From CAYTGR01 sp964437445 (lineage in GTDB: Bacteria; Chloroflexota; Anaerolineae; B4-G1; SLSP01): a stretch of DNA of 64,000 nucleotides. Position 1 is the first letter of the stretch. The number at the start of each line of letters is the position of its first letter. The stretch lies in contig CAYTGR010000019.1 of assembly GCA_964437445.1 (NCBI GenBank), forward strand, positions 1 to 64,000, given 5' to 3'. The position numbers and the translations under genes were made by a program. The notes beneath the pieces were generated by a model. The model saw only the letters and a program-made list of their open reading frames with translations. It had not been told where the DNA came from and did not search any database. Below are positions 15,594 through 24,998 of this stretch, piece by piece.

Positions 15594-17042
15594 TTAGCCT
15601 CCGTGGCGTTCTCGGCGGTGAAAAAGGCCCCAGCCCAGCAACAGCAATCCACCTATAACGAACAGTGCTATCCAGGGACGCCCGGTCGGGGCGGCGGCCG
15701 GGGCCGGCGTGCGGGAGGGGATCGGCGTCGTTGTGGGCGCCGGGGAGCCGCCGGGCAGCGCGGTGGGTGTGGCGGGGGGCAGCTCCGGCGTGGGGGTGGA
15801 ACGCAGTTGCGCTGGCGGGAGCTGCTCCAGCACCAGGCTCCCAGCCTCAAACGGCGGCTGCCAGAGTGGATAGACTTCGGCGCTGGGCTGGAATGTCAGC
15901 TGGGCGAAATCGGTCGGATTGTGCAGGGCGACCGAATAGAGGTCGGCCTCGCCGTCGCGGTTGGATTGGAAGAGCACCCGGCTGCCGTCACAGTTCCAGG
16001 TCGGCGCTTCGTCGGCGGCCGGATTGGTGGTCAGGCGCAGTAGCGTGTTGGAGATGACATCGTAGGCGTAGAGCTCCCAGTTTCCATCGCGGTTGGATTG
16101 AAAGGCCAGCCAGCGGCCGTCCGGCGACCAGGCGGGCAGCAGATCGTCACCGGTCCCGGTGGTCAACGGGCGCTCCCGGCCACTGTTCAGGTCCAGCAGA
16201 TAGAGGTCGTGGTCGCCGTTGCGGTTGGAGAGATAGGCGAGGGCGTTGCCGCGCGGGGACCAGGCAGGATCGGTCTCGTCGGCGGGGCTGTGGGTGCGCT
16301 GCTGCTCATCGCTCCCCTCTGGGCGGATGGTGAAAATGTCCCAATTGCCGGCCCGATCCGATTGGAAGGCCAGCAGCGATCCATCTGGGGCCCAGGCGGG
16401 GTCGGTATTGTTGCCGGCGGCGGTCGTGACCGGCCGCGGAGTGGCCGCCGGGTCCAGGGTGAGCAGAAAGAGGTCCGCCTTGCCGTGGCGGTCCGATTGG
16501 AAGACCAGGGTTCCGGTGAGTGGAACGGTGTCGGTCAGACAGGCCGGTTGCCAGAGGGGCTGGGTATCGCGGGCCGGATCGTTGGTCAGACGCCTCCGGG
16601 CGCGGCTGTCCAGGTCAAGGGTATAAAGCTCCCAATTGCCGTCCTCATTGGCCTGGAAGGCCAGCCAGCGGCCATTGGGAGCATAAGCCGGAGCTAAGGC
16701 GCGGCCAATCCCGGCTGTGAGGGAGAGGGGTTCCGTTCCCTCCTCCGGCTGGGGCAGGCGGGCCAGCGTCCACTCACCGGTCGCGTTGGTGTGGAAAACA
16801 GGGACGGGGGGACAGCGCAGGCAGGCGAGGGCCGGCTGCGGCACCCAGAGCGGCGTCGGCGTAGGCCACGGCGGGCGCGTGGGAGAAAGGGCCGGAGTCC
16901 CCGGCGTGCCGATCTGAGCATTGAACGCGGCCAGCGTCGGGGTGGGGGCCGGCGTCGCCGTCAGTCCTCTCGGCGCGCCAACCAAAGCCGCGCCGATCAA
17001 AAACAGGGTGCACAGTCCAATGAGCCATTTGGGGCTGGACAT
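15594..17042 (-). CDS. Secreted TolB-like beta-propeller protein with C-terminal membrane anchor
   Basis: A 482-residue protein from ATG 17042: a signal peptide (about 1-30), a Pro/Thr-rich stretch, six TolB/PD40-type repeats of the form FQSNRDGNWELY (about 125-400), then a Pro/Ala/Thr-rich linker and one C-terminal helix ending in RRERHGG. The tail (hydrophobic helix, basic residues, Gly-rich end) resembles sorting tails of surface proteins. Such propellers usually bind partners rather than catalyse. A GTG at 17084 would add 14 residues but hides the signal peptide. A promoter is seen at 17138-17166. The ligand is unknown. Confidence 0.75.
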   Translation of the reverse strand: MSSPKWLIGLCTLFLIGAALVGAPRGLTATPAPTPTLAAFNAQIGTPGTPALSPTRPPWPTPTPLWVPQPALACLRCPPVPVFHTNATGEWTLARLPQPEEGTEPLSLTAGIGRALAPAYAPNGRWLAFQANEDGNWELYTLDLDSRARRRLTNDPARDTQPLWQPACLTDTVPLTGTLVFQSDRHGKADLFLLTLDPAATPRPVTTAAGNNTDPAWAPDGSLLAFQSDRAGNWDIFTIRPEGSDEQQRTHSPADETDPAWSPRGNALAYLSNRNGDHDLYLLDLNSGRERPLTTGTGDDLLPAWSPDGRWLAFQSNRDGNWELYAYDVISNTLLRLTTNPAADEAPTWNCDGSRVLFQSNRDGEADLYSVALHNPTDFAQLTFQPSAEVYPLWQPPFEAGSLVLEQLPPAQLRSTPTPELPPATPTALPGGSPAPTTTPIPSRTPAPAAAPTGRPWIALFVIGGLLLLGWGLFHRRERHGG

Positions 17043-17137
17043 AGATCTCTCTGGGTATGTGTGTCTGCTGGGCCGGGTTGACACTACGTTCTGGTATCTG
17101 CTCCCAGATTATTGGGAAGATACACATTCTATGGAAT

Positions 17138-17166
17138 ATTGTAGCACGGTTCAGGGGCGCTTACAA
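17138..17166 (-). promoter_or_regulatory. Promoter of the TolB-like propeller gene
   Basis: On the minus strand TTGTAA (17166-17161), a 17-bp spacer and TACAAT (17143-17138). The ATG at 17042 is about 90 bp downstream. Confidence 0.5.
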
Positions 17167-17309
17167 GCGCGGTTGTGGGGGGAGGGTGGTACGGATAACA
17201 GTCTCCGGTAGCCATAAGCACTTTTTCCCTTTTTGCCCGATTGGTGTTAAACTCTCACTATATCGCAATCTTGGCTCTTGATTCTGGATTCTGGCGGCCG
17301 GAGGGACCG

Positions 17310-18389
17310 ATGAAGATTCTGGTTTATGGGGCAGGGGTGTTGGGAAGCCTGTACGCCGCCCGGCTACAGGATGCCGGCCACGAGGTCTCTATCCTGGCGC
17401 GGGGACAGCGGCTGGCCGACTTACGCGAGCACGGCATCGTCCTGGAGGATGCGCGCACGGGCGAGCGCACGACCACCTGGATCAACGTGGTGGAGGCGCT
17501 CACGCCCGAGGAAGCCTATGATCTGGTGATCGTCCTGTTGCGTAAGAACCAGGTGAGCGCAATCCTGCCGGCGCTGGCAGCCAACCGGCGCACGCCAAAC
17601 ATCCTGTTCATGGTCAATAACGCGGCCGGCCCGGAGGAGTATGTGCAAGTCCTGGACCGCGAGCGGGTTGTGCTCGGCTTCCCAGGCGCGGGCGGGGCGC
17701 GGGAGGGGCCCGTCGTCCGGTACGTGCTGGCCGGTGCCCGGGCCCAGCCGACCACGGTGGGTGAACTGAACGGCTGGGTCACGCCCCGGCTGCAGGTGAT
17801 TGTGGATGTGCTGGAATCCGCCGGATTCCCGGTGGCGACCTGCGCTAACATGGATGCCTGGCTCAAAACGCACGTGGCGCTCGTCAGCCCGATGGCCAAC
17901 GCGCTTTACCTGGCCGGCGGCGATAACTACCGGCTGGCGAAGACGCGCGATGGCGTGGTGTTGCTGGTGCGCGGCGTCCGTGAAGGATTGCGGGTGCTGC
18001 GCGCGCTGGAGATCCCCATCACGCCGCGCAAGTATCAGGTGTTGCAATGGTTGCCGGAGCCTCTGTTGGTCGCCTGGTTACAACGGGGCCTGGCGACCGA
18101 GCGGGCCGCATTGGGGCTGGCGCGCCATGCCAACGCGGCCCGCGACGAGATGCAAAAGTTGGCCGAAGAATTCAGGGAACTGGCGCGCCGCAGTGGTGTG
18201 CCGACGCCGGCGCTGGATCAGCTCTACACCTACTTGAATCCGGTGCAGGCCCCGCTGTCGGAGGGCAGCGCTCAGTTACGGCTGGACTGGCGGGCCATCT
18301 GGGCGGGAGTGGGGGCATTGACCGGGCTGTTGTTGCTCGGCGGGTGGCTGGTGGGGCGGCGTGGCGGCCGCTCCCGGCGCAGGAACTGA
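17310..18389 (+). CDS. PanE/ApbA-like ketopantoate reductase-family protein with C-terminal TM
   Basis: A 359-residue protein. The N-terminal Rossmann signature MKILVYGAGVLGSLYAARL (1-19) matches PanE/ApbA, which reduce 2-dehydropantoate with NADPH. The catalytic region and C-terminal helical domain follow, with a conserved-type Lys in AWLKTHVALVSP near 190. The C-terminus adds a hydrophobic segment (about 328-350) and a basic tail, unusual for a soluble reductase. ATG 17310 follows GGAGGGA; a longer reading from 17241 lacks a ribosome site. The stop overlaps the next start. It may act on a hydrophobic or membrane-linked substrate, so panE is not assigned. Confidence 0.72.
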   Translation: MKILVYGAGVLGSLYAARLQDAGHEVSILARGQRLADLREHGIVLEDARTGERTTTWINVVEALTPEEAYDLVIVLLRKNQVSAILPALAANRRTPNILFMVNNAAGPEEYVQVLDRERVVLGFPGAGGAREGPVVRYVLAGARAQPTTVGELNGWVTPRLQVIVDVLESAGFPVATCANMDAWLKTHVALVSPMANALYLAGGDNYRLAKTRDGVVLLVRGVREGLRVLRALEIPITPRKYQVLQWLPEPLLVAWLQRGLATERAALGLARHANAARDEMQKLAEEFRELARRSGVPTPALDQLYTYLNPVQAPLSEGSAQLRLDWRAIWAGVGALTGLLLLGGWLVGRRGGRSRRRN

Positions 18390-19021
18390 TGATAACCAGC
18401 GTGTTGCTTATAACATTTTACTTCGCTGCCTGGGCGGCGGTGCACAGCTGGCTGGCGAGCCTGGCCGTCAAAGATAGGGCGCGGCGGGCGTTTGGCCCCG
18501 GCGTGGCGCGCTGGTATCGCCTGGCTTACGTCGGCCTGGCGGTGCTGACGCTCGCGCCGTTGCCGGTGCTGCTAATGCTCTTGCCCGATCGGACGCTTTA
18601 CGTTGTGCCGACGCCCTGGCGCTGGCTGCTGGTGGCCGGGCAGGTGGGCGGCGCCATCGGCGCCGCGGTAGCCATCTGGCAGACCGGCCTTTTTGAGTTT
18701 GTGGGACTGGCGCCGCTCTTTGGCGGTGCACGGACGGCGGGCGGTGCGCTGCAGGTGCGTGGCCTGTACTGTTATGTTCGCCATCCCAGTTATCTGTTCA
18801 GCATGATCCTGCTCTGGTTGACGCCGGTCATGACGGTAAATCTGCTTGTCACTTACTTGCTTTTCATGCTTTACTTTTATGTCGGTTCGCTGCACGAAGA
18901 GCAGCGGTTGGTGGCCGAGTTTGGCGAAGTCTACCGTCGCTATCAACGCCGCGTCCCGCGTTTCATTCCGCGCCGCGCGCGCTGCCGGCTGGTGGCCTCG
19001 GATGACTCGCTGAGCCGCTGA
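18389..19021 (+). CDS. ICMT/PEMT-like integral membrane methyltransferase
   Basis: A 210-residue protein with about five TM helices. Its C-terminal half carries the family motif RGLYCYVRHPSYL (about 126-138), then two helices and HEEQRLVAEFGEVYRRYQRRVPRFIP. In ICMT-like and phospholipid methyltransferases this region binds S-adenosylmethionine. The ATG overlaps the PanE-like stop (TGATG), so the pair is translationally coupled. The last residues (DDSLSR) are encoded by an octameric tandem repeat that runs past the stop. The substrate is unknown. Confidence 0.78.
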   Translation: MITSVLLITFYFAAWAAVHSWLASLAVKDRARRAFGPGVARWYRLAYVGLAVLTLAPLPVLLMLLPDRTLYVVPTPWRWLLVAGQVGGAIGAAVAIWQTGLFEFVGLAPLFGGARTAGGALQVRGLYCYVRHPSYLFSMILLWLTPVMTVNLLVTYLLFMLYFYVGSLHEEQRLVAEFGEVYRRYQRRVPRFIPRRARCRLVASDDSLSR

Positions 19022-19052
19022 ACCGCTGCTGCGTTGCTTTGCTGATTTGCTG
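19003..19052. repeat. Octameric tandem repeat (STRR-like), copy A
   Basis: About six imperfect 8-bp units of the type CTGANTCG / CTGATTTG, read on the minus strand as CAGCGAAT-like units. It spans the 3' end of the methyltransferase gene and the gap before the ABC exporter. The same unit occurs inside the coding sequence at 44364-44421 and 44620-44670. Confidence 0.65.
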
Positions 19053-19066
19053 AAGGAGTTGTGCCT

Positions 19067-20815
19067 GTGCCGGTTTTGAAACGTCTTGTCTCGTACCTGG
19101 GCCCTTACTGGAAATCGCTGATCGTGACCAGCGTGCTCATCTTGATTCACACCGGGTTGAGCCTGCTCCCCCCGCTTTTCCAGCGGCAGATCATTGACGG
19201 GGTGATCGGCAGCCGAGACCTGGCGCGACTGGGCTGGCTGGTGGCCGGCTTAGTGGGCGTCTATGCACTCTCCGAACTGACCGATTTCGGCGACCAATAC
19301 ATCCGCCACACCCTGGGTGAGCGCTTTATCTTTGACCTGCGGGTGCGGCTCTATGACCACCTGCAGCGGCTCTCGCTGGCTTTCTTTGAGAAGACCTCCA
19401 CCGGCGAGCTGATGTCGCGCGTCAGCAATGACGTCAATGCAATGGAGCAATTTGTCACTCATGGTGTCATCCTTACCGCCGTAGACCTGTTGCGGTTGCT
19501 CGGCGCGACGATCGTCCTGCTGGTGCTGGATTGGCGGCTGGCGCTGGTCGTGTTGGTGACGGTGCCGATCATGGCCGTGGGGCTGCGGCGTTTCAACCGG
19601 ATTGCCCGGCCGATCTACCGCCGCACGCGCGACCGGTTGGGCGACATTAACGCGCGGCTCCAGGATAACCTGGCCGGCATTCGCGTCGTCCAGGCCTTCG
19701 GGCAGGAGGACGCCGAACTGGAGCGCTTTCGCAGCGTCAGCGAGGGCTACTACCTGGAGCGCGTCCGGGCAATTCGCAGCTGGTCTACCTTTTTCCCGGC
19801 GCTCTACTTTGTGACGGCGCTGGGCGGGGTGGGGGTGCTGGGCTATGGGGCCTGGCTGGTCGTCCGCGGGCAGATGACGTTAGGGACGCTCGTGGCCTTT
19901 CTCTCATACATTACGTCGTTCTATGATCCCATCCGGCGCTTGACGGAGGTGGATAATACCTTCCAGCAGGCCATCGCTGCCGGCGAGCGCATTTTTGAGC
20001 TGCTGGACGAGCGGTCGGACATTCAGAGCGCCCCGGAGGCTATGGCCCTGGCTGCCGTGCGCGGTGAGGTCGTGTTTGAGGATGTGCATTTCCGTTACGG
20101 GCCGGAAAACGACGAGGTGCTGCACGATATTGATTTCCACATGGCCCCCGGTGAGGTGGTCGCGCTGGTGGGACCCAGCGGGGCAGGCAAGACCAGTATT
20201 GCCAACCTCCTCTGTCGCTTCTACGACCCGATCCACGGGCGGGTTTTGTTGGACGGCCACGATTTGCGCCAGGTGGACCTCCGGACCTTACGGCGCAACG
20301 TGGCAGTGGTTCTGCAAGACACCTTCCTGTTCAACGCGACCGTGCGCGAGAACCTGCGCTACGCCCGGCCGGAGGCCACTGAGGATGATTTGATCGCGGC
20401 GGCGCGGGCAGCCTACGCCCACGATTTCATCCTGGAATTGCCACAGGGCTACGAGACTGAGCTCGGCGAGCGCGGCGTCAAGCTGAGCGGCGGTCAGCGG
20501 CAGCGGTTGGCCCTGGCGCGGGCGCTCCTGGCCGATCCGCGCATTCTGATCCTGGATGAAGCGACCTCGTCAGTGGATGCGGAGGCCGAGTACCTGATCC
20601 AGCAGGCGCTCCAGGCGGTGCTCAAGGGCCGCACGGCGCTGGTCATCGCCCACCGGCTGAGCACCATCCGCAACGCCGACAAAATCATCGCGCTGGAAGG
20701 GGGCCGCATCCGCGAGGTGGGCAATCACCAGGAATTGCTGGCGCGCGGCGGCCTCTATAGCCAGCTCTACCAGCGGCAACTGGAACTGGCGGTCTCCGGC
20801 GCGGACGTGGCTTGA
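19067..20815 (+). CDS. ABC-type exporter, fused permease and ATPase (MsbA/MdlB-like)
   Basis: A 582-residue half transporter that works as a dimer. Residues 1-320 form the six-helix exporter domain, with the ISRT-like intracellular loop FDLRVRLYDHLQRLSLAFFE. Residues 330-580 are the ATPase: Walker A GPSGAGKTS, Q-loop VVLQDTFLF, signature LSGGQRQR, Walker B ILILDEATSSVD, H-loop IAHRLST. GTG 19067 stands 8 bp after AAGGAG; a GTG at 19061 is too close to it. Lipid or drug export is typical of the family; the cargo is not evident. Confidence 0.9.
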   Translation: MPVLKRLVSYLGPYWKSLIVTSVLILIHTGLSLLPPLFQRQIIDGVIGSRDLARLGWLVAGLVGVYALSELTDFGDQYIRHTLGERFIFDLRVRLYDHLQRLSLAFFEKTSTGELMSRVSNDVNAMEQFVTHGVILTAVDLLRLLGATIVLLVLDWRLALVVLVTVPIMAVGLRRFNRIARPIYRRTRDRLGDINARLQDNLAGIRVVQAFGQEDAELERFRSVSEGYYLERVRAIRSWSTFFPALYFVTALGGVGVLGYGAWLVVRGQMTLGTLVAFLSYITSFYDPIRRLTEVDNTFQQAIAAGERIFELLDERSDIQSAPEAMALAAVRGEVVFEDVHFRYGPENDEVLHDIDFHMAPGEVVALVGPSGAGKTSIANLLCRFYDPIHGRVLLDGHDLRQVDLRTLRRNVAVVLQDTFLFNATVRENLRYARPEATEDDLIAAARAAYAHDFILELPQGYETELGERGVKLSGGQRQRLALARALLADPRILILDEATSSVDAEAEYLIQQALQAVLKGRTALVIAHRLSTIRNADKIIALEGGRIREVGNHQELLARGGLYSQLYQRQLELAVSGADVA

Positions 20816-20897
20816 TCGGCTGGGGAGTAAGAAAAACGCTGCTATCTGATGGGATAAAATCTGGTTGTTCAGGCCAACATTGCGTTGAGGGGGCGGT

Positions 20898-23789
20898 GTG
20901 GCGACAAAACCTGAAAACAATCCGGCGTTAAAAATCCCGTTGCGCCTGATCCTCATCGTGCCGTTTGCCGTACAGATTGCGTTGGCGACGGCCCTGATAG
21001 GATACCTTTCGTTTCTCAACGGCCGGCGGGCGGTGAACGATGTGGCGCACCAACTGCGCAACGAAATCACGGCCCGGATTGAGGAGCACCTGCTCAATTT
21101 TTTGGCCGTTCCGCATCGTATCAACCGGCTCAACGCCAATGCCCTGCGCCAGGGGGCGTTAGATGCCAACGATCCCGCCGCTTGGGAGCGCTATTTGTGG
21201 GAGCAAATTCAGGTTTTTGATTCGGTGACGAGCATCTATTTTGGGAACACGGCCGGCGGGTTGGTGGATGCCGGGCGGGAGGGTGCCGCTGGATCTTTGT
21301 ACGTCATCGTCACGGATGCGTTTACCCAGGGCACCTTTAGGAAATATGCGACGGATGCTCAGGGACAGCCCACCGAGCTCTTGGCCACCGTCCCCAATTT
21401 TGACGCTCGCACCCGGCCCTGGTATACAGGCGCAGTGGCCAAAGGGGACAGCACCTGGAACGATATTTACATCCTGTTCACAGGGCAGGATATGGCGATT
21501 GCAGCCAGCCGTCCCGTGTACGATGAGCAGCAGAATTTATTGGGCGTGGTTTCTACCGACATTTTCCTTTCACACCTGAGCAACTTTTTGCAGAGCCTCA
21601 AAATGGGTGAGACGGGCCAAAGCTTCATCATGGAACGGTCGGGGTTGCTGGTGGCAACTTCAACTGGGGAGCAGCCCTTCGTTATAGTTGAGGGGTCCGC
21701 TCCGCGGCGACTGAATGCCCGCGAAAGCGCCACGCCCCTGGTCCGCAGTGCGGCTGAGTTTTTGAGCGCGCACTTTGGCGATTATCACAACATCACTACC
21801 GTGCAGCAGTTAGAATTTGAAATGGCCGGGCAACGTCAATTTCTGCAAGTCGCGCCGGTACAAGACCCTTACGGGCTGGAGTGGCTGGTCGTGGTGGTGA
21901 TTCCCGAATCCGATTTTATGGCGCAAATCAACGCCAACAACCGCGTCACAGCGGGACTCATTTTGGCGATTATTTTGTTGGTGGTGGTCACAGCTGGCTT
22001 TGTGATCACCCGGTGGGTGCTCCGGCCCATTTTACGCCTCAAGACCGCGGCTCAAGCACTGGCGGCCGGAGAATGGCAGCCGGTGTCGGCGGGCGGTTGG
22101 GTGGATGAAGTGGATGCCTTGACGCACTCATTCAACGACATGGCCGCCCAGTTGAAGCAAACGTTAGGGAGCCTGACGGCTGAAATTGCTGAGCGCAAGC
22201 GGGTGGAGCTGATCTTGCAGGAAAGTGAAGAGCGCCAGCGCCGTGTGGTTCAAAGTATGCCTGTGCTGCTGGATGCTTTTGATGCCGCCGGCACGCTGAT
22301 TGCCTGGAATCAGGAATGTGAGCGGGTGACCGGCTACCGGGCCGAGGAGGTTGTGGGAAATCCGCAAAGCATGAGTCGGTTGTATCCTGATGAAACTTAT
22401 CTCCAGCAAGTGATGGCAACGTGGCGGGAGACCGGCAACAACTTCCGCAATTGGGAGCTCACTCTGACCTGTAAGAATGGTGAGACGCGCGTGGTTTCCT
22501 GGTCTAATATCTCGCAGCAGTTCCCGGTACCGGGGTGGGATTCGTGGGCCGTGGGGGTGGATGTGACCGAGCGGGTGCGGGCCGAGGCGGCCTTGCGCGA
22601 GAGCAACCGCCGCCTGGAAAGGGCGCTGGCAGAATTGCAAGCGATGCAGGAGCGGATGATGCAGCAGGAACGTCTGGCCGCCGTGGGCCAGCTGGCCGCC
22701 GGCATTGCGCACGATTTCAACAACATCCTGGCGACCATCACGTTGTATACCCAACTGGCGTTGCGGGTGAACGCGCTCACGCCGGAGCTCCGCAAGCGTC
22801 TGGAGACGGTTGCCCAACAGGCTCAACACGGCGCCGACCTGGTACAGCAGATCCTGGACTTTGGGCGGCAGGCTGTAATGAAGCGTCAGCCCCTTGCCAT
22901 GGACTTGTTTTTGCAGGGCGTGGTTCAAATGTTGGAACGCACGTTACCGGAGAGCATCCAACTCAGGTTGGTTTTTGAGCCGAATGAGTATGGGGTCAAT
23001 GCCGACCCGGCGCGCCTGCAACAGGCGATAGTGAACCTGGCGCTCAATGCACGGGATGCAATGCCGAAGGGCGGCACTCTCACCTTCACCCTGGCCAGAG
23101 TAGAGGGCCAGGAAATTGATTGTGTGGCCTGTGGGCGTGTGGCCGGCGGCGCTTGGGTTCAGGTGCGGATCACAGACAGCGGGATGGGGATTCCACCGGA
23201 AGTGTTGCCCCATATTTTTGAGCCGTTTTTTACTACCAGGGCGCCCCTGGGGCATGGGTTGGGGTTGGCGCAGGTATACGGCATCGTGAAGCAGCACGAG
23301 GGACATCTGGCGGTGGAAACCGGGGACGGGCGTGGCACCACTTTCGTGCTCTATTTACCGGCGCTGCCGGTCCGTGCGCCGGTAGCTGACACACCGGCAC
23401 CCAGCGTTGCCGTGACTTCTGGTCAGGGGCAAACCATTTTGGTGGTGGAGGATGACGCGGCTGTTCGCACTGCATTGGTGGAAGTGCTGGAGCTCCTGGG
23501 GTATCAGACGTTGGCCGCGGCAGAGGGACAGGCCGCGCTGGAGCTCTGTGTGCGCCGACCGGAGATCGCTCTGGTGTTATGCGATTGGGTGATGCCCGCT
23601 ATGGGAGGGCTGGACTTTGTGCAGGCGTTACGAGAGCGCCAGCTGGCGGTCAAAGTTTTGGTGCTGACCGGGCATCCTTTAGAGGAAGCAGTAACTCAAA
23701 GTGCGACCTCCATGGGGATCGTGGGCTGGATCCTCAAGCCGGCGAGCCTGGAGCAGTTGGCCGAGACGATTGCGCAAGCCTTAGAATGA
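20898..23789 (+). CDS. Membrane hybrid histidine kinase: Cache-HAMP-PAS-HisKA-HATPase-REC
   Basis: A 963-residue hybrid kinase. A first TM helix (about 15-37) and a second (about 350-373) bracket an extracellular double-Cache sensor (about 40-345) with the typical RPWYTGAV segment. HAMP (about 375-425), PAS (about 440-570), a short coiled coil, HisKA with IAHDFNN (phospho-accepting His 605) and HATPase_c (DSGMGIP, GHGLGLAQVYG) follow. The C-terminal receiver (about 840-963) has CDWVMPAMGG and the Lys in LKPAS. The GTG start follows GAGGGGG. It senses an extracellular small molecule, unidentified, and probably hands phosphate to its own receiver. Confidence 0.92.
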   Translation: MATKPENNPALKIPLRLILIVPFAVQIALATALIGYLSFLNGRRAVNDVAHQLRNEITARIEEHLLNFLAVPHRINRLNANALRQGALDANDPAAWERYLWEQIQVFDSVTSIYFGNTAGGLVDAGREGAAGSLYVIVTDAFTQGTFRKYATDAQGQPTELLATVPNFDARTRPWYTGAVAKGDSTWNDIYILFTGQDMAIAASRPVYDEQQNLLGVVSTDIFLSHLSNFLQSLKMGETGQSFIMERSGLLVATSTGEQPFVIVEGSAPRRLNARESATPLVRSAAEFLSAHFGDYHNITTVQQLEFEMAGQRQFLQVAPVQDPYGLEWLVVVVIPESDFMAQINANNRVTAGLILAIILLVVVTAGFVITRWVLRPILRLKTAAQALAAGEWQPVSAGGWVDEVDALTHSFNDMAAQLKQTLGSLTAEIAERKRVELILQESEERQRRVVQSMPVLLDAFDAAGTLIAWNQECERVTGYRAEEVVGNPQSMSRLYPDETYLQQVMATWRETGNNFRNWELTLTCKNGETRVVSWSNISQQFPVPGWDSWAVGVDVTERVRAEAALRESNRRLERALAELQAMQERMMQQERLAAVGQLAAGIAHDFNNILATITLYTQLALRVNALTPELRKRLETVAQQAQHGADLVQQILDFGRQAVMKRQPLAMDLFLQGVVQMLERTLPESIQLRLVFEPNEYGVNADPARLQQAIVNLALNARDAMPKGGTLTFTLARVEGQEIDCVACGRVAGGAWVQVRITDSGMGIPPEVLPHIFEPFFTTRAPLGHGLGLAQVYGIVKQHEGHLAVETGDGRGTTFVLYLPALPVRAPVADTPAPSVAVTSGQGQTILVVEDDAAVRTALVEVLELLGYQTLAAAEGQAALELCVRRPEIALVLCDWVMPAMGGLDFVQALRERQLAVKVLVLTGHPLEEAVTQSATSMGIVGWILKPASLEQLAETIAQALE

Positions 23790-23957
23790 ATCAGGACCTG
23801 CACAGAATAGGCTTTGTGATGGCGGTTTCAACTGTTTTTAGCGTGACAAGCGTGCCGGCAGGCGTCATTACAGTTCTAATTTAAGATTAGACAATGATTT
23901 TCCGGGTGTCCTGGTGTGCTGGCGTTAAGATTCTTGGGAGGTTTTCAGGGAGGGACA

Positions 23958-24998
23958 ATGAACAGACCCATCACTCGCCGTGAACTGTTGCGTTACCTGG
24001 CCGCCGGTTTGGGGGCGGGGGTCGGCGGCTGGTTTTTGAGCGCCTGTGGGCAGCGGACCACCCCGTTGCCGCCTTCACCGACGACCCCGGCGGCGCTGGC
24101 GACCTCTGCACCACCGGCTAACACCACCGTCGCGCCGTCCGCCGTGGCTGCTACGGCTACTCCGGCCCCGACGACCACCTCGGCTGGCGGCAAGCCTGAC
24201 CTGGTCGTCGCCCGTGGTGGTGACCCGGAGCAGCTGGTCATCCGGGCCCTGGCCGCTTGGGGCGGGATGGAGCGCTTCGTCCCCCCCGGTGCTAACGTGA
24301 TCATCAAGCCGAATATCTGCGTGGCCTATCATACCTACGAGTATGCCGCCACGACCAATCCGTGGGTGGTGGGGGCGCTCGTCAAGCTCTGCCTGGCGGC
24401 GGGGGCCCGGCGTGTCCGCGTCATGGATTTCCCCTTTGGCGGCGGGGCTGAAGAAGCTTACGTTCGCAGCGGCATCCAGGAACAGGTGGCGGCGGCCGGC
24501 GGCGAAATGGAGCTCATGTCCGATTTCAAATTCGTCAACACACAGATCCCCCAGGGACTGGCGTTGCACAAGACCGCCATCTACGACGAGATTCTCAACG
24601 CGGATGTGCTTATCAATGTGCCGATTGCCAAAGACCACGGTTCAACGCGGTTGACGCTGGGCATGAAGAACCTGATGGGGGTGGTGCGCGACCGCCAGGC
24701 GATGCATCGCAGCTTGGGCCAGCAGATCGCCGATTTGAACACCCGGGTGCGCCCGACCCTCACCGTTGTGGATGCCATCCGCATCCTCATGGCCAACGGC
24801 CCGACCGGCGGCGATTTGAACGATGTGCGGCAGATGGATACCGTGATCGTCAGCCCCGACATCGTCGCGGCCGACAGCTATGCTGCGACGCTCTTTGATT
24901 TGCAGCCCAGGGAAGTTCCTTACATAGATGCCGCGGCGGAGATGGGATTGGGTATCTACGATCTAGAGCAATTGAAGATTGAAGAATTGTCCCTATGA
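23958..24998 (+). CDS. DUF362 domain protein with Tat-type lipoprotein signal
   Basis: A 346-residue protein. The N-terminus has twin arginines (TRRELLRYL) and a hydrophobic stretch ending in a lipobox (LSAC), so Tat export followed by lipid anchoring is likely. A Pro/Thr/Ala-rich linker (about 30-80) precedes a DUF362 domain (about 85-340), with VIIKPNIC near 115 and LINVPIAKDHGSTRLTLGMK near 218-237. DUF362 members are often found with redox or ferredoxin-type proteins, but no Cys-rich cluster is seen here. ATG 23958 follows AGGGAGGGA. Its stop overlaps the next start (ATGA). Confidence 0.82.
   Translation: MNRPITRRELLRYLAAGLGAGVGGWFLSACGQRTTPLPPSPTTPAALATSAPPANTTVAPSAVAATATPAPTTTSAGGKPDLVVARGGDPEQLVIRALAAWGGMERFVPPGANVIIKPNICVAYHTYEYAATTNPWVVGALVKLCLAAGARRVRVMDFPFGGGAEEAYVRSGIQEQVAAAGGEMELMSDFKFVNTQIPQGLALHKTAIYDEILNADVLINVPIAKDHGSTRLTLGMKNLMGVVRDRQAMHRSLGQQIADLNTRVRPTLTVVDAIRILMANGPTGGDLNDVRQMDTVIVSPDIVAADSYAATLFDLQPREVPYIDAAAEMGLGIYDLEQLKIEELSL

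Noticed and set aside
17150..17175. Fourth REP-like copy (GGCGCTTACAAGCGC)
   Set aside because: Only one hairpin-like element without the GTAG foot or second arm; it overlaps a -35 box and is probably chance.
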